A stretch of 21,447 bases of DNA from Aliidiomarina sp047920995 (GCF_047920995.1 NZ_JBLRWZ010000040.1:1-21447), one strand, 5' to 3'; counted from the stretch's first letter, positions 7,214 to 15,453 are shown. Numbers and translations are program-made. Notes: a model not told the origin generated them from the letters alone.

Positions 7214-8962
7214 ATGAAACAGCAAATTGAAGCATTATTGCAGGCCGCGATTGCCGAATTGAAAGCAGCAGCAGCGATTCCAGCTGATCTGCAACCCCGA
7301 ATTCAGCTCGATCGCCCTCGCGATAAAAGCCATGGTGATTTCGCCACAAATTTAGCCTTAATGTTGGCAAAACCAGCGAAGCAAAACCCTCGGGCGTTGG
7401 CAGAAGCCATTATTGCCGCCATTCCTGAAAACAACGTGTTAGCAAAAACTGATATTGCCGGCCCAGGGTTCATTAACTTTACCGTGAATCAAGGCCAGTT
7501 AATTGCTCAGCTTAATGCAGCTTGGGCTGATGAGCGTTGTGGTGTGCCGTTAGCAGACCAGCCGCAAACGGTAGTTATTGATTATTCATCACCTAACTTA
7601 GCCAAAGAAATGCATGTGGGCCATTTACGCTCTACCATTATTGGCGATGCGGTAGCGCGTACGCTGAGTTTACAAGGCCACAAAGTAATTCCACAGAATC
7701 ATGTAGGTGATTGGGGCACGCAGTTTGGTATGTTGCTTGCGCACATGGAAGATACCTTGCAAGAAGGTAATTCTGAGGCGCTCGAACTAGCAGATTTAGA
7801 AACTTTTTATAAAGCAGCAAAAAAACGCTTTGATGATGAGGAGGGCTTCGCCGATCGAGCTCGGGCTCTGGTGGTTAAACTACAATCGGGCGATGTGTAT
7901 TGTAAGCAGTTGTGGCAGCAATTTATTGATACTTCATTGGCACATTGCCAAGAAGTATACGATCGCTTAGGTGTGCAGCTGAATCGTAGCCATGTAATGG
8001 CAGAATCTGCGTATAACGATGATTTAGCAAATGTGGTAACCGATTTAACCGAAAAAGGTTTGTTGGTAGAAAACCAAGGCGCCAAATGCGTATTTTTGGA
8101 TGAATTCAAAGGCAAAGAGAACGAGCCTTTGCCAATTATTGTGCAAAAGAAAGATGGCGGTTACTTGTATGCCACGAGTGATTTGGCGGCAGTTCGCTAT
8201 CGGGTAGGCACGTTGCAGGCAGATCGCGCAATTTACGTGGTAGATGCGCGCCAATCATTACATTTTCAGCAAATTTTCACCCTTAGCCGCAAAGCGGGTT
8301 ATGCCGATGCCAGTACTAGCTTAGAGCATTTAGGTTTTGGCATGGTGCTGGGTAAAGATGGCAGGCCATACAAAAGCCGCGATGGCGGCGTAACCAAACT
8401 TGCTGATTTACTTGATGAAGCAGAGCGCCGGGCCGCTGAACTGATTGCTAGTAAAGGCACGGATTTAAGTGCTGCAGAGCAAGCGAATGTTGCCCGCGTA
8501 GTAGGTATTGCAGCGGTTAAATATGCCGATTTATCCAAGAATCGCACCAGCGATTATGTATTTGATTGGGATACCATGCTGAGCTTCGAAGGGAATACGG
8601 CGCCCTATTTGCTGTATGCCTACACACGGGTATACAGCATTTTCCAAAAAGCAGGTTTGCAGTTGCATGAAGTAACTGGCGATTTTGTGCTGGCTACCGA
8701 GCAAGATGAAACATTAGCTAATAAACTGGCGCAGTTCCCAGAGATTATTGCATCTGTTGGTAATAAAGGAATGCCGCATTTCTTATGCGGTTACATGTTT
8801 GAACTAGCGGGCGCATTTAGCTCATTCTATGAAGCATGCCCGATCTTGAATGCCGATGATGCAGCGTTGCAGCAAAGCCGCTTAAAATTGGCGGCGTTAA
8901 CGGCACGCATATTACAGCAAGGCTTGGCATTATTGGGCATCAAAACCCTCGAGAAAATGTAA
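7214..8962 (+). CDS. argS: Arginyl-tRNA synthetase
   Basis: This cytoplasmic class I synthetase charges tRNA-Arg with arginine using ATP and needs the tRNA for amino acid activation. The 582-residue product (E. coli 577) has the N-terminal Add1 domain (about 1-110, with RDKSHGDFATNLAL), the HIGH-equivalent HVGH (134-137) in SPNLAKEMHVGHLRS, and an ArgRS-style degenerate KMSKS region at GRPYKSRDGG. The C-terminal DALR anticodon-binding domain ends with the helix containing LALLGI. GAAGG precedes the ATG at a spacing of 11 nt. It lies 82 nt after priA and 3 nt before ftsN; as far as I recall, argS also takes this place in Shewanella and relatives. Confidence 0.97.
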   Translation: MKQQIEALLQAAIAELKAAAAIPADLQPRIQLDRPRDKSHGDFATNLALMLAKPAKQNPRALAEAIIAAIPENNVLAKTDIAGPGFINFTVNQGQLIAQLNAAWADERCGVPLADQPQTVVIDYSSPNLAKEMHVGHLRSTIIGDAVARTLSLQGHKVIPQNHVGDWGTQFGMLLAHMEDTLQEGNSEALELADLETFYKAAKKRFDDEEGFADRARALVVKLQSGDVYCKQLWQQFIDTSLAHCQEVYDRLGVQLNRSHVMAESAYNDDLANVVTDLTEKGLLVENQGAKCVFLDEFKGKENEPLPIIVQKKDGGYLYATSDLAAVRYRVGTLQADRAIYVVDARQSLHFQQIFTLSRKAGYADASTSLEHLGFGMVLGKDGRPYKSRDGGVTKLADLLDEAERRAAELIASKGTDLSAAEQANVARVVGIAAVKYADLSKNRTSDYVFDWDTMLSFEGNTAPYLLYAYTRVYSIFQKAGLQLHEVTGDFVLATEQDETLANKLAQFPEIIASVGNKGMPHFLCGYMFELAGAFSSFYEACPILNADDAALQQSRLKLAALTARILQQGLALLGIKTLEKM

Positions 8963-8965
8963 TTT

Positions 8966-9544
8966 ATGGCGGTTGATTACGCGAAACGCGGAGCACCCAA
9001 AAAGCGCAAACCAGCGGCGAAGAAAAACGCGCCGAAGCGTGCGGCTGCCCGCAAGAACAATAGCCGCAACGCGCCACCACAAATTCCATTTAAAGCGCTT
9101 TTTATTACCGTTATCGTAGTAGCTGTTTTCGCTAGTTTCTTGTGGTTTCTGAAAAGTGATAGGAATGCTGAACTTGCTGAAGGTACTGTGGTAACCGCCC
9201 CATCTTTAGAGCCTTTACCAGAATTCTCGGCCGAGCGTTGGCAGTACATTGAAGAGCTCGAGAATCGCCAGGTAGAGGTTGAGGTACCTGAAATTGCTGA
9301 ATCACAACGGCGCTTAATGCAATGCGGGTCGTTTCGTAGTTTTGCCGATGCAGAAACATTGAAAGCGCGAATTGCCATGGCCGGATTTGAATCGCAAGTG
9401 CGCGAAACTCACGGCAGCAATGGCCGTTGGTTCCGCGTTATTTTGGGCCCATTTGAAAACTTACGCGCAGCGCAGCGCACCAACAACCAGCTACAACGTA
9501 CCGGAGTGTATGGTTGCCAAATCTGGTTGTGGAATTTAGATTAA
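8966..9544 (+). CDS. ftsN: Cell division protein FtsN, short form with SPOR domain
   Basis: FtsN is a bitopic inner-membrane divisome protein that triggers septal peptidoglycan synthesis. This 192-residue product has a basic cytoplasmic tail with Asp4-Tyr5 (the FtsA-binding side in E. coli), one membrane span at about 44-62, the essential periplasmic helix ERWQYIEELENRQ (90-102, closely matching ERWRYIKELESRQ of E. coli), and a C-terminal SPOR domain (about 115-190) that binds denuded septal glycan. Cys120 and Cys184 match the E. coli SPOR disulfide pair. E. coli FtsN has 319 residues; the long Gln-rich linker is essentially missing here. It starts 3 nt after argS with no strong ribosome binding site, so it is probably translationally coupled, and ends 1 nt from the convergent rluF. 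Confidence 0.93.
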   Translation: MAVDYAKRGAPKKRKPAAKKNAPKRAAARKNNSRNAPPQIPFKALFITVIVVAVFASFLWFLKSDRNAELAEGTVVTAPSLEPLPEFSAERWQYIEELENRQVEVEVPEIAESQRRLMQCGSFRSFADAETLKARIAMAGFESQVRETHGSNGRWFRVILGPFENLRAAQRTNNQLQRTGVYGCQIWLWNLD

Positions 9545-9545
9545 G

Positions 9546-10388
9546 CTAGCGCTTGCGGCCGCGTTCACTGCGGCCGCGTTCAGATCGCCCAGCGCCATGC
9601 TTTGGGTTCGCCTGCTTCGAGCTTGCAGGGTTGGGCTTACGCCTGCGATGTCCTGCAGGCGGCTCAGAAGAAGAGTGCTTGATGGAATCCATTAGTTCCG
9701 CCAGTTCTTTCTCGGTTAAATCACGCCATTCACCACTACGAATTCCATCTAAACGAACATTCATAATGCGAATGCGCTCGAGCTTTTTCACTCGGTAACC
9801 AAAGTGTTCGCACATCCGGCGAATTTGCCGATTGAGCCCCTGCACGAGAATGATTTTAAAAACAAAAGCTGAAAGCCGCGCTACTTTACATTTTTTGGTA
9901 ACGGTATCCAAAATCGGCACACCCGAACGCATACCGGCTAAAAACTCAGCGGTAATAGGTTTATCTACAGTAACCACATACTCTTTCTCATGGTTATTGC
10001 CAGCGCGCAGAATTTTATTCACCAAATCGCCGTTACTGGTTAAAAATAATAAGCCTTGGGAATCTTTATCTAGCCGCCCAACCGGGAATACGCGTTCTTT
10101 GTGTTTTACCACGCTTAATAAGTTATCTTTTTCCGCCGAATCGGTAGTGCTTACAATACCAACGGGCTTATTGAAAGCGATGAAGGCAAAGCGTTCTTTG
10201 TTGGTGGGCTCGATCAACTTGCCATTTACCCGCACTTCATCGGTTGGTGTTATGGGTGTGCCCATCTCGGCAATACGGCCATTTACGGTTACTTTACTTG
10301 CCGCAATTAAACGATCGGCCTCGCGCCGCGAGCAAATACCACTTTCACTAATAAATTTATTTAATCGAACCGTGCGTATATCCGGCAT
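9546..10388 (-). CDS. rluF: 23S rRNA pseudouridine(2604) synthase RluF
   Basis: RluF isomerises uridine 2604 of 23S rRNA (E. coli numbering) and also modifies tRNA-Tyr U35. The 280-residue product (E. coli 290) has an N-terminal S4 RNA-binding domain (about 7-60, RLNKFISESGICSRREADR) and a RsuA/RluB/E/F catalytic domain with Asp107 in GRLDKDSQGL. The stretches NKILRAGN and QGLNRQIRRMCEHFGY are nearly identical to E. coli RluF. The ATG at 10388 has GAGAG 5 nt upstream and gives the normal N-terminus; a TTG seven codons earlier is less likely. The C-terminal 45 or so residues are a low-complexity basic tail ending in a duplicated RSERG. It is convergent with ftsN with a 1-nt gap, so there is no room for a separate terminator. 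Confidence 0.95.
   Translation of the reverse strand: MPDIRTVRLNKFISESGICSRREADRLIAASKVTVNGRIAEMGTPITPTDEVRVNGKLIEPTNKERFAFIAFNKPVGIVSTTDSAEKDNLLSVVKHKERVFPVGRLDKDSQGLLFLTSNGDLVNKILRAGNNHEKEYVVTVDKPITAEFLAGMRSGVPILDTVTKKCKVARLSAFVFKIILVQGLNRQIRRMCEHFGYRVKKLERIRIMNVRLDGIRSGEWRDLTEKELAELMDSIKHSSSEPPAGHRRRKPNPASSKQANPKHGAGRSERGRSERGRKR
9555..9584. repeat. Tandem 15-bp repeat in the 3' end of rluF
   Basis: GCGGCCGCGTTCA occurs twice in tandem with a 15-bp period (9555 and 9570). On the minus strand it encodes two RSERG-like units in the basic tail. The period is a multiple of three, so copy-number change would keep the frame. Confidence 0.75.
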
Positions 10389-10537
10389 TAAAACTCTCGG
10401 TAGTAGCAAAACATGAGCGCTAATTCTAATCGCCTACCACGCATATGGCTAGTGTTCCCTGTAACTGCTGGCAGCTTCATATGCCGCCAAAACGCTGTCA
10501 GTTATCGCAATGATGGTATACAAGAATAGTTGCACTA

Positions 10538-10566
10538 CTTGAATTTTGCTGCGTGCGCCCCTATCT
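10538..10566 (+). promoter_or_regulatory. Sigma-32 (heat-shock) promoter of hslVU
   Basis: CTTGAA (10538-10543), a 14-nt spacer and CCCCTATCT (10558-10566) match the RpoH consensus CTTGAAA / CCCCATNT closely. It ends 30 nt before the hslV ATG. The hslVU operon of E. coli is a known RpoH target, so sequence and context agree. Confidence 0.82.
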
Positions 10567-10596
10567 CCTAACTATCACCGATAGAGAGGAACACAC

Positions 10597-11136
10597 ATGA
10601 CTACGATTGTTTCCGTGCGCCGTGGCGATAAAGTTGCCATTGGTGGCGATGGCCAAGTTTCATTAGGCAATACTGTAATGAAAGGCAACGCCAAGAAAGT
10701 TCGCCTTTTGTATAAGGGCCAAGTAATTGCCGGTTTTGCTGGCGGCACTGCCGATGCGTTTACCTTGTTTGAGCGTTTCGAAGCGAAGCTTGAGCAGCAT
10801 CAAGGCCACTTAACCCGAGCTGCAGTAGAGCTAGCAAAAGATTGGCGAACCGATCGTATGTTGCGCAAGTTGGAAGCATTGTTAGCTGTGGCAGATAAAA
10901 CAACCTCGTTAATTATTACCGGGAATGGCGATGTGGTGCAGCCCGAGAATGATTTAATTGCAATTGGTTCAGGCGGGCCTTATGCCCAGGCTGCTGCGCG
11001 AGCCTTGTTGGAAAATACCGATTTGAGTGCACCAGAAATTACTGAGAAAGCGCTTACGATTGCGGGTGATATTTGTGTTTACACCAACAATCACCACACC
11101 ATTGAAGTGTTAGATGCTGAGTTGGCCAAGGAGTAA
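10597..11136 (+). CDS. hslV: HslV (ClpQ) peptidase subunit of the ATP-dependent HslUV protease
   Basis: This is the proteasome-like threonine peptidase that forms a double hexamer capped by HslU in the cytoplasm. The 179-residue product (E. coli 176) starts M-TTIVSVRR; Thr2 becomes the N-terminal nucleophile after Met removal. GGDGQVSLGNTVMKGNAKKVR and the glycine-rich AGFAGGTADAF region are conserved. AGAGAGGA lies 6 nt before the ATG. It is preceded by a sigma-32 promoter and followed after 3 nt by hslU, whose ribosome binding site lies in the last hslV codons. Confidence 0.97.
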   Translation: MTTIVSVRRGDKVAIGGDGQVSLGNTVMKGNAKKVRLLYKGQVIAGFAGGTADAFTLFERFEAKLEQHQGHLTRAAVELAKDWRTDRMLRKLEALLAVADKTTSLIITGNGDVVQPENDLIAIGSGGPYAQAAARALLENTDLSAPEITEKALTIAGDICVYTNNHHTIEVLDAELAKE

Positions 11137-11139
11137 AGA

Positions 11140-12480
11140 ATGTCGAATATGACCCCCCGGGAAATTGTTGATGAGTTAAACCGCCACATTATTGGCCAGC
11201 AAGATGCAAAACGCGCGGTTTCGGTAGCATTGCGAAACCGCTGGCGCCGGATGCAGCTAGATGAAGAGTTGCGCCAAGAAGTAACGCCAAAGAACATCTT
11301 GATGATCGGCCCTACGGGTGTTGGTAAAACTGAAATAGCCCGCCGTTTGGCGAAGCTTGCTAATGCGCCGTTCATTAAAATTGAGGCTACCAAATTCACG
11401 GAAGTAGGTTATGTGGGTAAAGAGGTAGATTCAATTATTCGCGATCTTACCGATACCGCAGTGAAGTTGGTACGTGAGCAAGAAATGGCACGATTACGCC
11501 ACCGTGCCGAAGATGCTGCTGAAGATCGCATTCTTGATACGCTATTACCGAAGCCGAAGCGCAATTGGCATGATGAAAACTTCGGTAAAGAAGACGAAGA
11601 GCAGCAAACAACCCGACAAGCGTTTCGAAAGAAACTGCGTGAAGGTAAGCTTGATGATAAAGAGATTGAAATTGAGGTGAATATGTCACCCATGGGCGTT
11701 GAAATTATGGCGCCTCCTGGCATGGAAGAAATGACTTCACAGTTACAAAACATGTTCCAAAACATGGGCCAGAATAAAACCAAAAAACGCAAAATGAAGA
11801 TCAAAGACGCGTTTAAGCAGTTGATTGAAGAAGAAGCTGCGAAAATGGTGAATCAAGAAGAGATTAAAGAAAAAGCGATTGAAGCGGTTGAGCAGAATGG
11901 CATCGTGTTCTTAGATGAAATCGATAAAATCTGTAAGCGCGGTGATAGCAGTGGCCCCGATGTTTCTCGCGAAGGAGTGCAACGAGATTTGCTGCCATTA
12001 GTAGAAGGCACCACCGTAAGCACCAAGCATGGCATGGTAAAAACCGACCATATTTTGTTTATTGCTTCGGGGGCGTTTCAAATTGCCAAACCTGCAGATT
12101 TAATTCCTGAACTGCAGGGCCGTTTGCCTATTCGGGTAAGCTTAAAAGCACTTACTACCGAAGATTTCGTGCGTATTCTTACCGAACCGAATGCTTCGCT
12201 TACCATGCAATATATGGCGCTGATGGCTACCGAAGGCGTAACCATCGAGTTCACTGAAAATGGTATTCGTCGAATTGCCGAAATCGCATGGCAAGTGAAT
12301 GAAAGAACAGAAAATATCGGCGCACGCCGTTTGCACACGGTACTTGAACGGTTAATGGAAGAGATCTCATTTAATGCATCGGATATGGAAGGACAATCCA
12401 TTACGATCGATAGAGATTACGTGAACAAATACTTGAATGATTTAGCTGATAACGAAGATCTCAGCCGCTTCATTCTGTAA
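11140..12480 (+). CDS. hslU: HslU (ClpY) ATPase subunit of the HslUV protease
   Basis: This AAA+ unfoldase recognises substrates and feeds them into HslV. The 446-residue product (E. coli 443) has Walker A GPTGVGKT (57-64), the substrate-gripping pore motif GYVG (90-93), the intermediate I domain (about 110-240, charged and Met-rich), Walker B IVFLDE (255-260) and the C-terminal tail ending DLSRFIL, which inserts into HslV. The strong AAGGAG at 11128-11133 lies inside the hslV end, 6 nt before the ATG, giving tight coupling of the two subunits. It is cotranscribed from the heat-shock promoter. Confidence 0.98.
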   Translation: MSNMTPREIVDELNRHIIGQQDAKRAVSVALRNRWRRMQLDEELRQEVTPKNILMIGPTGVGKTEIARRLAKLANAPFIKIEATKFTEVGYVGKEVDSIIRDLTDTAVKLVREQEMARLRHRAEDAAEDRILDTLLPKPKRNWHDENFGKEDEEQQTTRQAFRKKLREGKLDDKEIEIEVNMSPMGVEIMAPPGMEEMTSQLQNMFQNMGQNKTKKRKMKIKDAFKQLIEEEAAKMVNQEEIKEKAIEAVEQNGIVFLDEIDKICKRGDSSGPDVSREGVQRDLLPLVEGTTVSTKHGMVKTDHILFIASGAFQIAKPADLIPELQGRLPIRVSLKALTTEDFVRILTEPNASLTMQYMALMATEGVTIEFTENGIRRIAEIAWQVNERTENIGARRLHTVLERLMEEISFNASDMEGQSITIDRDYVNKYLNDLADNEDLSRFIL

Positions 12481-12511
12481 GAGCGAATGGGTTCTTTCGC
12501 CCCTGCTCTTA
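12478..12511 (+). terminator. Hairpin after hslU, uncertain terminator
   Basis: TAAGAGC (12478-12484, including the hslU stop) pairs with GCTCTTA (12505-12511) around a 20-nt loop. No T run follows (AAAGGTTTATAC), so it may be a transcript-end stabiliser rather than a rho-independent terminator. Confidence 0.35.
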
Positions 12512-12565
12512 AAGGTTTATACTGTAAATTAATTCTAACCTTGCTTAAGTGCAGGAGCGTTTCCG

Positions 12566-13051
12566 ATGGAATACAACACCTCAGAACTTTGTGATTTATA
12601 TGCTGATCAAGTGGATGTGGTTGAACCTATGTTTGCGAACTACGGTGGCCGTTTATCATTTGGTGGCCAAGTGGTTACCATAAAGTGCCACGAAGACAAA
12701 GGGCTGATTGAAACGGCTCTCGAGCAACCGGGCGCAGGTAAAGTGTTGCTGGTTGATGGTGGTGGTTCATTACGCCGTGCCTTGATTGATATCGGCATTG
12801 CTGAGCTGGCGTTAGAGAATGATTGGGAAGGTATCGTTTGCTTCGGCTGTGTTCGTGATGTTGATTTGCTGGAAGATTTAGATATCGGTATTCAAGCAAT
12901 TGCCTCTATTCCTGTAGGCGCTGATGCGATTGGTATTGGTGAAACAGATTTAGCGGTTAATTTCGGCGGTGTAACCTTCTTGCCAGAAGATCACCTTTAC
13001 GCTGATAGCACCGGTATTATCCTTTCGCCTGAAGCGCTGGATATCGAATAA
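12566..13051 (+). CDS. rraA: Ribonuclease E activity regulator RraA
   Basis: RraA is a ring-shaped trimer that binds the C-terminal scaffold of RNase E and lowers its activity, which globally raises mRNA levels. The 161 residues equal the E. coli length, and most of the sequence matches: YNTSELCDLY at the start, LVDGGGSLRRAL, EGIVCFG.VR, LDIGIQAIASIPVGA, VNFGGVTFLPEDHLYAD and TGIILS..ALDIE at the end. AGGAG lies 8 nt before the ATG. In E. coli it also follows hslVU (with menA between). It lies 85 nt after hslU and 48 nt before hutG, without a clear terminator in between. Confidence 0.97.
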   Translation: MEYNTSELCDLYADQVDVVEPMFANYGGRLSFGGQVVTIKCHEDKGLIETALEQPGAGKVLLVDGGGSLRRALIDIGIAELALENDWEGIVCFGCVRDVDLLEDLDIGIQAIASIPVGADAIGIGETDLAVNFGGVTFLPEDHLYADSTGIILSPEALDIE

Positions 13052-13099
13052 CATTAACCATTTCGTGGCAACTCCTGTTGCACAAGTAAGAGGGTTATT

Positions 13100-14134
13100 G
13101 TGAGCCAACCGCATTATCATTGGCAGCCGATTGTGCCGAGCCAGTTTGCGAGCACTCGCGCTGGGGAAACACGCATCGGCGAATCGATTACAACACTTGC
13201 AGATTTAAATGCCTCGGCGGCACCGCTGGGGCGTTTTGCTATTCTGGGGGTGCCAGAATCTATTGGCCCACGCGCAAACCTTGGCCAAGGTGGCGCAGAA
13301 CTAGGTTTCCAAGCATTTCTGCAGCAATTCTTGAATATGCAGGATTCGCAAGTATTGCCGGTACATGAAGTGGTACTCGCTGGGCAAGTAGATTGCCAAG
13401 ATCTCAACGATGAAGCTACCACCTTAGATGCCAGCGATGCTAATGATCTACAACGTTTGCGGCAGTTGTGTGAACAGCTAGATCAACGCGTAGCCCAGGT
13501 AACCCAGTGTTTATTTAAGCAAGGTTATGAAGTGATTCTTATTGGTGGTGGCCATAACAATGCGCTGCCACTACTGCAAAGCCTTGCGTATGTACACAAC
13601 ACGGCCGTAGGCGCCGTAAATTTAGATCCGCATGCCGATTTTCGGCCATTAGAAGGTAGGCATAGTGGCAATGGCTTTAGCTATGCATACCAGCAAGGCT
13701 ACCTAAAGCATTACCACGTAATGGCGCTGCATCCAGCAAAGAATTCGGCGGCAACCTTGCAGCAGTTGCAAGATGCTGGCGCAACTTACAGCGGCGTGCA
13801 TGATATGCTAGGCAGCAGTTTTGCCCAGCACCTGCAGCCACTACAACAGCGAGTAGCCAGTTGGCAGTGTTCTATGGGTATCGAGCTTGATGTGGATGCA
13901 ATTCAGTATGCCCCTGCCAGTGCGCTTAATTACACCGGTGTTGCGTTAAGCGATGCGCTGCTATTTGTGCAGGAGTTGGCGAAGGCGCCCCAGTGTTGTT
14001 ATTTGCATTTAGCAGAAGCGGCCCCTGCATGCCATCCGCTGGGAGTACAAGCGGGCATAAAAGCGACAGGGCAGATCCTTAGTGAGTTAGTGTTCACTTA
14101 CATTGTAAGTAGAGTTAAAAACAACGCACGTTAA
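13100..14134 (+). CDS. hutG: Formimidoylglutamase (ureohydrolase family), last step of histidine degradation
   Basis: It most likely hydrolyses N-formimidoyl-glutamate to glutamate and formamide using two Mn ions. The 344-residue product has ureohydrolase motifs GGGHNN (His152) and NLDPHADFR (Asp176, His178, Asp180). The third motif is unusual, GIELDVDAIQYAPASA (260-275): the DP pair of arginases is absent, and the metal pair is either Asp264/Asp266 or Glu262/Asp264 depending on alignment. Glu306 in HLAEAAP fits the late conserved Glu. The GTG start has AAGAGGG 5 nt upstream. The assignment rests on fold motifs plus the hut neighbours; agmatinase or arginase is less likely. Its stop overlaps that of convergent hutI by 4 nt, and no HutC-like palindrome precedes it. 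Confidence 0.85.
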   Translation: MSQPHYHWQPIVPSQFASTRAGETRIGESITTLADLNASAAPLGRFAILGVPESIGPRANLGQGGAELGFQAFLQQFLNMQDSQVLPVHEVVLAGQVDCQDLNDEATTLDASDANDLQRLRQLCEQLDQRVAQVTQCLFKQGYEVILIGGGHNNALPLLQSLAYVHNTAVGAVNLDPHADFRPLEGRHSGNGFSYAYQQGYLKHYHVMALHPAKNSAATLQQLQDAGATYSGVHDMLGSSFAQHLQPLQQRVASWQCSMGIELDVDAIQYAPASALNYTGVALSDALLFVQELAKAPQCCYLHLAEAAPACHPLGVQAGIKATGQILSELVFTYIVSRVKNNAR

Positions 14135-15345
14135 ACCGCAGTACCACTAATCCATAACTGTTCCAGTGGGTTCATACCAAACTCGTAACAGATTTGCTCT
14201 GGGCTAGTTAAATTCCACAACGCCATATCCGCTCGTTGGCCAACGGCGAGCATTCCTTGTTGTGTGTCGCCCAGCGCTAAAGCTGCATTGCGGGTAACCC
14301 CTAACCAAGCCTCTTCAGGTGTTAAACGAAAGAATGAACAGGCCATGTGCATCATTAATGGTAATTGCACCAGTGGTGACGAGCCAGGGTTGGCATCGGT
14401 TGCGATAGCAATAGGCACGTTGGCATTACGCAATGCTTGAATGGGTGGCAGTTTGGTTTCGCGCAGAAAATAGAACGCACCGGGCAACAGAACGGCAACG
14501 CTGCCGGCCTTCGCCATTGCGGCAATGCCTTGCTCAGATAAGTACTCTAAGTGATCTGCAGATAACCCGCTGTATTCAGCCATTAAGGCACTGCCATCTT
14601 GATCGCTTAGCTGTTCGGCATGAATTTTCACCGGCAAGCCGTGCGCTTGCGCCGTTTGAAATACCCGTTCAGCCTGATCGCGGCTGAAGCCAATATTTTC
14701 ACAGAACACATCTACCGCGTCGGCTAGGTTTTCTGCTGCTGCCGCGGGAATAATTTGCTCACACACATGCTGAATATACCCATCACTATCATTCTCATAT
14801 TCGGGTGGTAGTGCGTGGGCAGCGAGTAGCGTAGTAGACACTTTTAACGGCAAGGTTTCGCCAATTCGGCGCGCTACGCGTAACTGCTTAATTTCATCGG
14901 CTAGGTTTAAGCCATACCCTGATTTTATCTCAATATGCGCTACGCCCTGGTGCAGTAGCGCTTTGGCACGCGGCAGCGAGGCCTTAAATAGCTCATCTTC
15001 GTTGGCGGTACGGGTGGCTTTCACTGTGCTCAGAATGCCACCACCGGCCTCGGCAATTTCTTGGTAACTGGCGCCATGTAAGCGCTGGCGAAATTCACTG
15101 GCGCGCGAGCCTGCCCACACAAGATGAGTGTGGCAATCGGTAAGTGCTGGGGTGAGTAATCTATCGCCGCCACAAATTTCGGGCAATCGTGAGAATTCGG
15201 CGGGTAGCGCAGAGAACTCACCAACCCAAACTAGAATTCCATCACGCACAACTACACAGGCGTTTTCAAGGAGGCCAAGTTCGGCGTTGGTCATGCAGGC
15301 AGCGGTTACTGAATGCAGAACAAAATCACTATGCTGTGGGGCCAT
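14131..15345 (-). CDS. hutI: Imidazolonepropionase
   Basis: This cytoplasmic amidohydrolase opens the ring of 4-imidazolone-5-propanoate to N-formimidoyl-glutamate, the third step of histidine catabolism. The 404-residue product has the usual length. Metal ligands are His72 and His74 (DCHTHLVWAG), His242 (IHAEQLSD) and Asp317 (TDANPGSS), with His265 in SADHLEYL as a catalytic candidate; KSGYGL (141-146) is the family signature. GGAAG precedes the ATG by 8 nt. It is transcribed divergently from hutC and probably shares the central operator with it. The leader would be about 100 nt and contains a CTTGCT/AGCAAG inverted repeat (15381-15409). Confidence 0.96.
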   Translation of the reverse strand: MAPQHSDFVLHSVTAACMTNAELGLLENACVVVRDGILVWVGEFSALPAEFSRLPEICGGDRLLTPALTDCHTHLVWAGSRASEFRQRLHGASYQEIAEAGGGILSTVKATRTANEDELFKASLPRAKALLHQGVAHIEIKSGYGLNLADEIKQLRVARRIGETLPLKVSTTLLAAHALPPEYENDSDGYIQHVCEQIIPAAAAENLADAVDVFCENIGFSRDQAERVFQTAQAHGLPVKIHAEQLSDQDGSALMAEYSGLSADHLEYLSEQGIAAMAKAGSVAVLLPGAFYFLRETKLPPIQALRNANVPIAIATDANPGSSPLVQLPLMMHMACSFFRLTPEEAWLGVTRNAALALGDTQQGMLAVGQRADMALWNLTSPEQICYEFGMNPLEQLWISGTAV

Positions 15346-15425
15346 GGAGAGTGCTTCCCTGTTAATAGAATCATCAGTAGCTTGCTAAGGTAACCATTTA
15401 AACAGCAAGTTTACATAGAAAGCGA

Positions 15426-15453
15426 TTGATTTTTTTTCGCGGTGGTCGATAAT
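15426..15453 (+). promoter_or_regulatory. Candidate sigma-70 promoter of hutC-hutU-hutH
   Basis: TTGATT (15426-15431), a 16-nt spacer and GATAAT (15448-15453) match the -35 and -10 consensus at 4/6 and 5/6. The last base of the -10 is the first base of the HutC-like palindrome, so the operator would cover the start of transcription. The implied leader is about 25 nt and has no clear Shine-Dalgarno. Confidence 0.55.

Noticed and set aside
9832..10416. A 194-codon open frame opposite rluF
   Set aside because: RluF is nearly identical to E. coli over this stretch, and the opposite frame has no ribosome binding site or known domain.
10441..10484. GCATATG and CATATGC inverted pair upstream of hslV
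   Set aside because: CATATG is self-palindromic, the arms are only 7 bp and the spacing has no clear meaning; chance is likely.
11409..11804. A 131-codon open frame antisense to the hslU I domain
   Set aside because: The Ser-rich composition is the shadow of the charged I-domain codons.
15381..15409. CTTGCT/AGCAAG inverted repeat in the hutI leader
   Set aside because: Only 6 bp with a 17-nt loop; too weak to call as an attenuator or operator.
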